Shown here one piece after another: positions 62,139 through 64,000 of a stretch of 64,000 bases of DNA. Position 1 is the stretch's first letter, and the number at the start of each line of letters is the position of its first letter. The translations under genes were made by a program, and so were the position numbers. The notes below the pieces were generated by a model. The model was not told where the DNA came from, ran no database searches, and worked only from the letters and a program-made list of their open reading frames with translations. The DNA comes from Sabethes cyaneus (taxonomy: Eukaryota; Arthropoda; Insecta; Diptera; Culicidae). The stretch spans positions 191,467,939 through 191,531,938 of the forward strand of contig NC_071355.1 of assembly GCF_943734655.1 (NCBI RefSeq), given 5' to 3'.

Positions 62139-63841
62139 CCCTAGCCCCAGCCCTAGCCCCAACCCTAGGCCTAGCCCTAGCCCTAGCCCTAGCCCTAGCC
62201 CTAGCCCTAGCCCTAGCCCTAGCCCTAGCCCTAGCCCTAGCCCTAGCCCTAGCCCTAGCCCTAGCCCTAGCCCTAGCCCTAGCCCTAGCCCTAGCCCTAG
62301 CCCTAGCCCTAGCCCTAGCCCTAGCCCTAGCCCTAGCCCTAGCCCTAGCCCTAGCCCTAGCCCTAGCCCTAGCCCTAGCCCTAGCCCTAGCCCTAGCCCT
62401 AGCCCTAGCCCTAGCCCTAGCCCTAGCCCTAGCCCTAGCCCTAGCCCTAGCCCTAGCCCTAGCCCTAGCCCTAGCCCTAGCCCTAGCCCTAGCCCTAGCC
62501 CTAGCCCTAGCCCTAGCCCTAGCCCTAGCCCTAGCCCTAGCCCTAGCCCTAGCCCTAGCCCTAGCCCTAGCCCTAGCCCTAGCCCTAGCCCTAGCCCTAG
62601 CCCTAGCCCTAGCCCTAGCCCTAGCCCTAGCCCTAGCCCTAGCCCTAGCCCTAGCCCTAGCCCTAGCCCTAGCCCTAGCCCTAGCCCTAGCCCTAGCCCT
62701 AGCCCTAGCCCTAGCCCTAGCCCTAGCCCTAGCCCTAGCCCTAGCCCTAGCCCTAGCCCTAGCCCTAGCCCTAGCCCTAGCCCTAGCCCTAGCCCTAGCC
62801 CTAGCCCTAGCCCTAGCCCTAGCCCTAGCCCTAGCCCTAGCCCTAGCCCTAGCCCTAGCCCTAGCCCTAGCCCTAGCCCTAGCCCTAGCCCTAGCCCTAG
62901 CCCTAGCCCTAGCCCTAGCCCTAGCCCTAGCCCTAGCCCTAGCCCTAGCCCTAGCCCTAGCCCTAGCCCTAGCCCTAGCCCTAGCCCTAGCCCTAGCCCT
63001 AGCCCTAGCCCTAGCCCTAGCCCTAGCCCTAGCCCTAGCCCTAGCCCTAGCCCTAGCCCTAGCCCTAGCCCTAGCCCTAGCCCTAGCCCTAGCCCTAGCC
63101 CTAGCCCTAGCCCTAGCCCTAGCCCTAGCCCTAGCCCTAGCCCTAGCCCTAGCCCTAGCCCTAGCCCTAGCCCTAGCCCTAGCCCTAGCCCTAGCCCTAG
63201 CCCTAGCCCTAGCCCTAGCCCTAGCCCTAGCCCTAGCCCTAGCCCTAGCCCTAGCCCTAGCCCTAGCCCTAGCCCTAGCCCTAGCCCTAGCCCTAGCCCT
63301 AGCCCTAGCCCTAGCCCTAGCCCTAGCCCTAGCCCTAGCCCTAGCCCTAGCCCTAGCCCTAGCCCTAGCCCTAGCCCTAGCCCTAGCCCTAGCCCTAGCC
63401 CTAGCCCTAGCCCTAGCCCTAGCCCTAGCCCTAGCCCTAGCCCTAGCCCTAGCCCTAGCCCTAGCCCTAGCCCTAGCCCTAGCCCTAGCCCTAGCCCTAG
63501 CCCTAGCCCTAGCCCTAGCCCTAGCCCTAGCCCTAGCCCTAGCCCTAGCCCTAGCCCTAGCCCTAGCCCTAGCCCTAGCCCTAGCCCTAGCCCTAGCCCT
63601 AGCCCTAGCCCTAGCCCTAGCCCTAGCCCTAGCCCTAGCCCTAGCCCTAGCCCTAGCCCTAGCCCTAGCCCTAGCCCTAGCCCTAGCCCTAGCCCTAGCC
63701 CTAGCCCTAGCCCTAGCCCTAGCCCTAGCCCTAGCCCTAGCCCTAGCCCTAGCCCTAGCCCTAGCCCTAGCCCTAGCCCTAGCCCTAGCCCTAGCCCTAG
63801 CCCTAGCCCCAGCCCTAGCCCTAGCCCTAGCCCTAGCCCTA
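62139..63841. repeat. (CCCTAG)n hexamer satellite, about 280 units
   Basis: Degenerate for the first 30 bases (CCCCAG, CCCCAA, GGCCTAG variants), then essentially perfect to 63841 apart from one CCCCAG near 63809. The Leu-Ala repeat frame across it is an artefact. The complementary strand, (GGGCTA)n, has the spacing needed for G-quadruplexes. Confidence 0.98.
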
Positions 63842-63890
63842 GTTCAGATCCAAGTTCAAACCCAAGTTCAGAGTCAAGGTTAAAACCAAA
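63842..63890 (+). repeat. Minisatellite units adjoining the hexamer array
   Basis: GTTCAGATCCAAGTTCAAAC, then CCAAGTTCAGAGTCAAGG; same unit as 48305-48765. Confidence 0.75.
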
Positions 63891-64000
63891 ATACTGCCCA
63901 GTTAAGAATTGCCATGCGGTTGCATTTCTCTTTCATTTAGACAGATTGTAGTTGTGCAAGTGACTGTGAGAATAGTAGGGAGTTCCACCGTTCCATACAT

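Noticed and set aside
62139..63841. Chromosome-end telomere
   Set aside because: The sequence continues into ordinary DNA and a minisatellite on the right, and the hexamer is not the insect TTAGG repeat.
62120..63883. 587-aa Leu-Ala repeat open frame
   Set aside because: It is the translation of the CCCTAG hexamer array; the frame stays open because the unit is a multiple of three.

Overview
The window looks like repeat-dominated nuclear DNA from a dipteran, most likely a mosquito. This is inferred from the family mix: BEL/Pao retrotransposons, an RTE-type LINE resembling mosquito JAM1, ITmD37E-like mariner transposases, a tRNA-derived SINE, Helitron-like elements with internal tandem arrays, and several short inverted-repeat families. 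No intact host protein gene, rRNA or tRNA gene is recognisable. Nearly all readable protein similarity belongs to decayed transposable elements. Family names come from recalled motifs, not from a search.

Layout. 0-5 kb: a LINE RT scrap, an ITmD37E relic, a BEL scrap and otherwise unassigned DNA. 5-15 kb: two BEL/Pao pol relics head to head with a tRNA-type SINE between them. The right-hand BEL copy is split by a non-LTR retroelement (7232-12119, 25-bp target duplication, Inr/DPE-like 5' end, TAC-repeat 3' end), which itself contains a 1.2 kb inverted-repeat element and a TG-bearing repeat. The same BEL copy is also split by an ITmD37E mariner that carries a 106-bp MITE. 15-17.2 kb: a 2.2 kb palindrome. 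20-25.6 kb: a truncated and a full-length Helitron-like element around a broken RTE LINE. 25.6-27.2 kb: two oppositely oriented 273-bp MITEs, each with its own 8-bp target duplication, flanking an 871-bp foldback. 27.7-29.3 kb: a LINE tail and a nested MITE.

33.8-37 kb: the best-preserved LINE (zinc-knuckle ORF1, endonuclease, reverse transcriptase), with frameshifts and a deletion. 38.7-40.6 kb: a repeat containing 264 uninterrupted TG units. 40.8-42.5 kb: an antisense LINE RT plus a shared tandem repeat. 47-51.5 kb: a second inverted-repeat element broken by a mariner relic, a minisatellite and a Helitron whose boundaries are fixed by an empty site elsewhere in the window. 54.3-58.3 kb: a MITE, a 607-bp near-perfect hairpin and a plus-strand Helitron with three tandem 5' ends. 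62.1-63.8 kb: about 1.7 kb of CCCTAG hexamers.

The remaining stretches (2.4-5, 17.2-20.2, 29.3-33.6, 42.5-46, 51.6-54.3 and 58.6-62.1 kb) are probably intergenic or intronic DNA with no gene I can support. I see no new gene system. The most informative content is the nesting history and the three long palindromes, which could be hairpin RNA sources.
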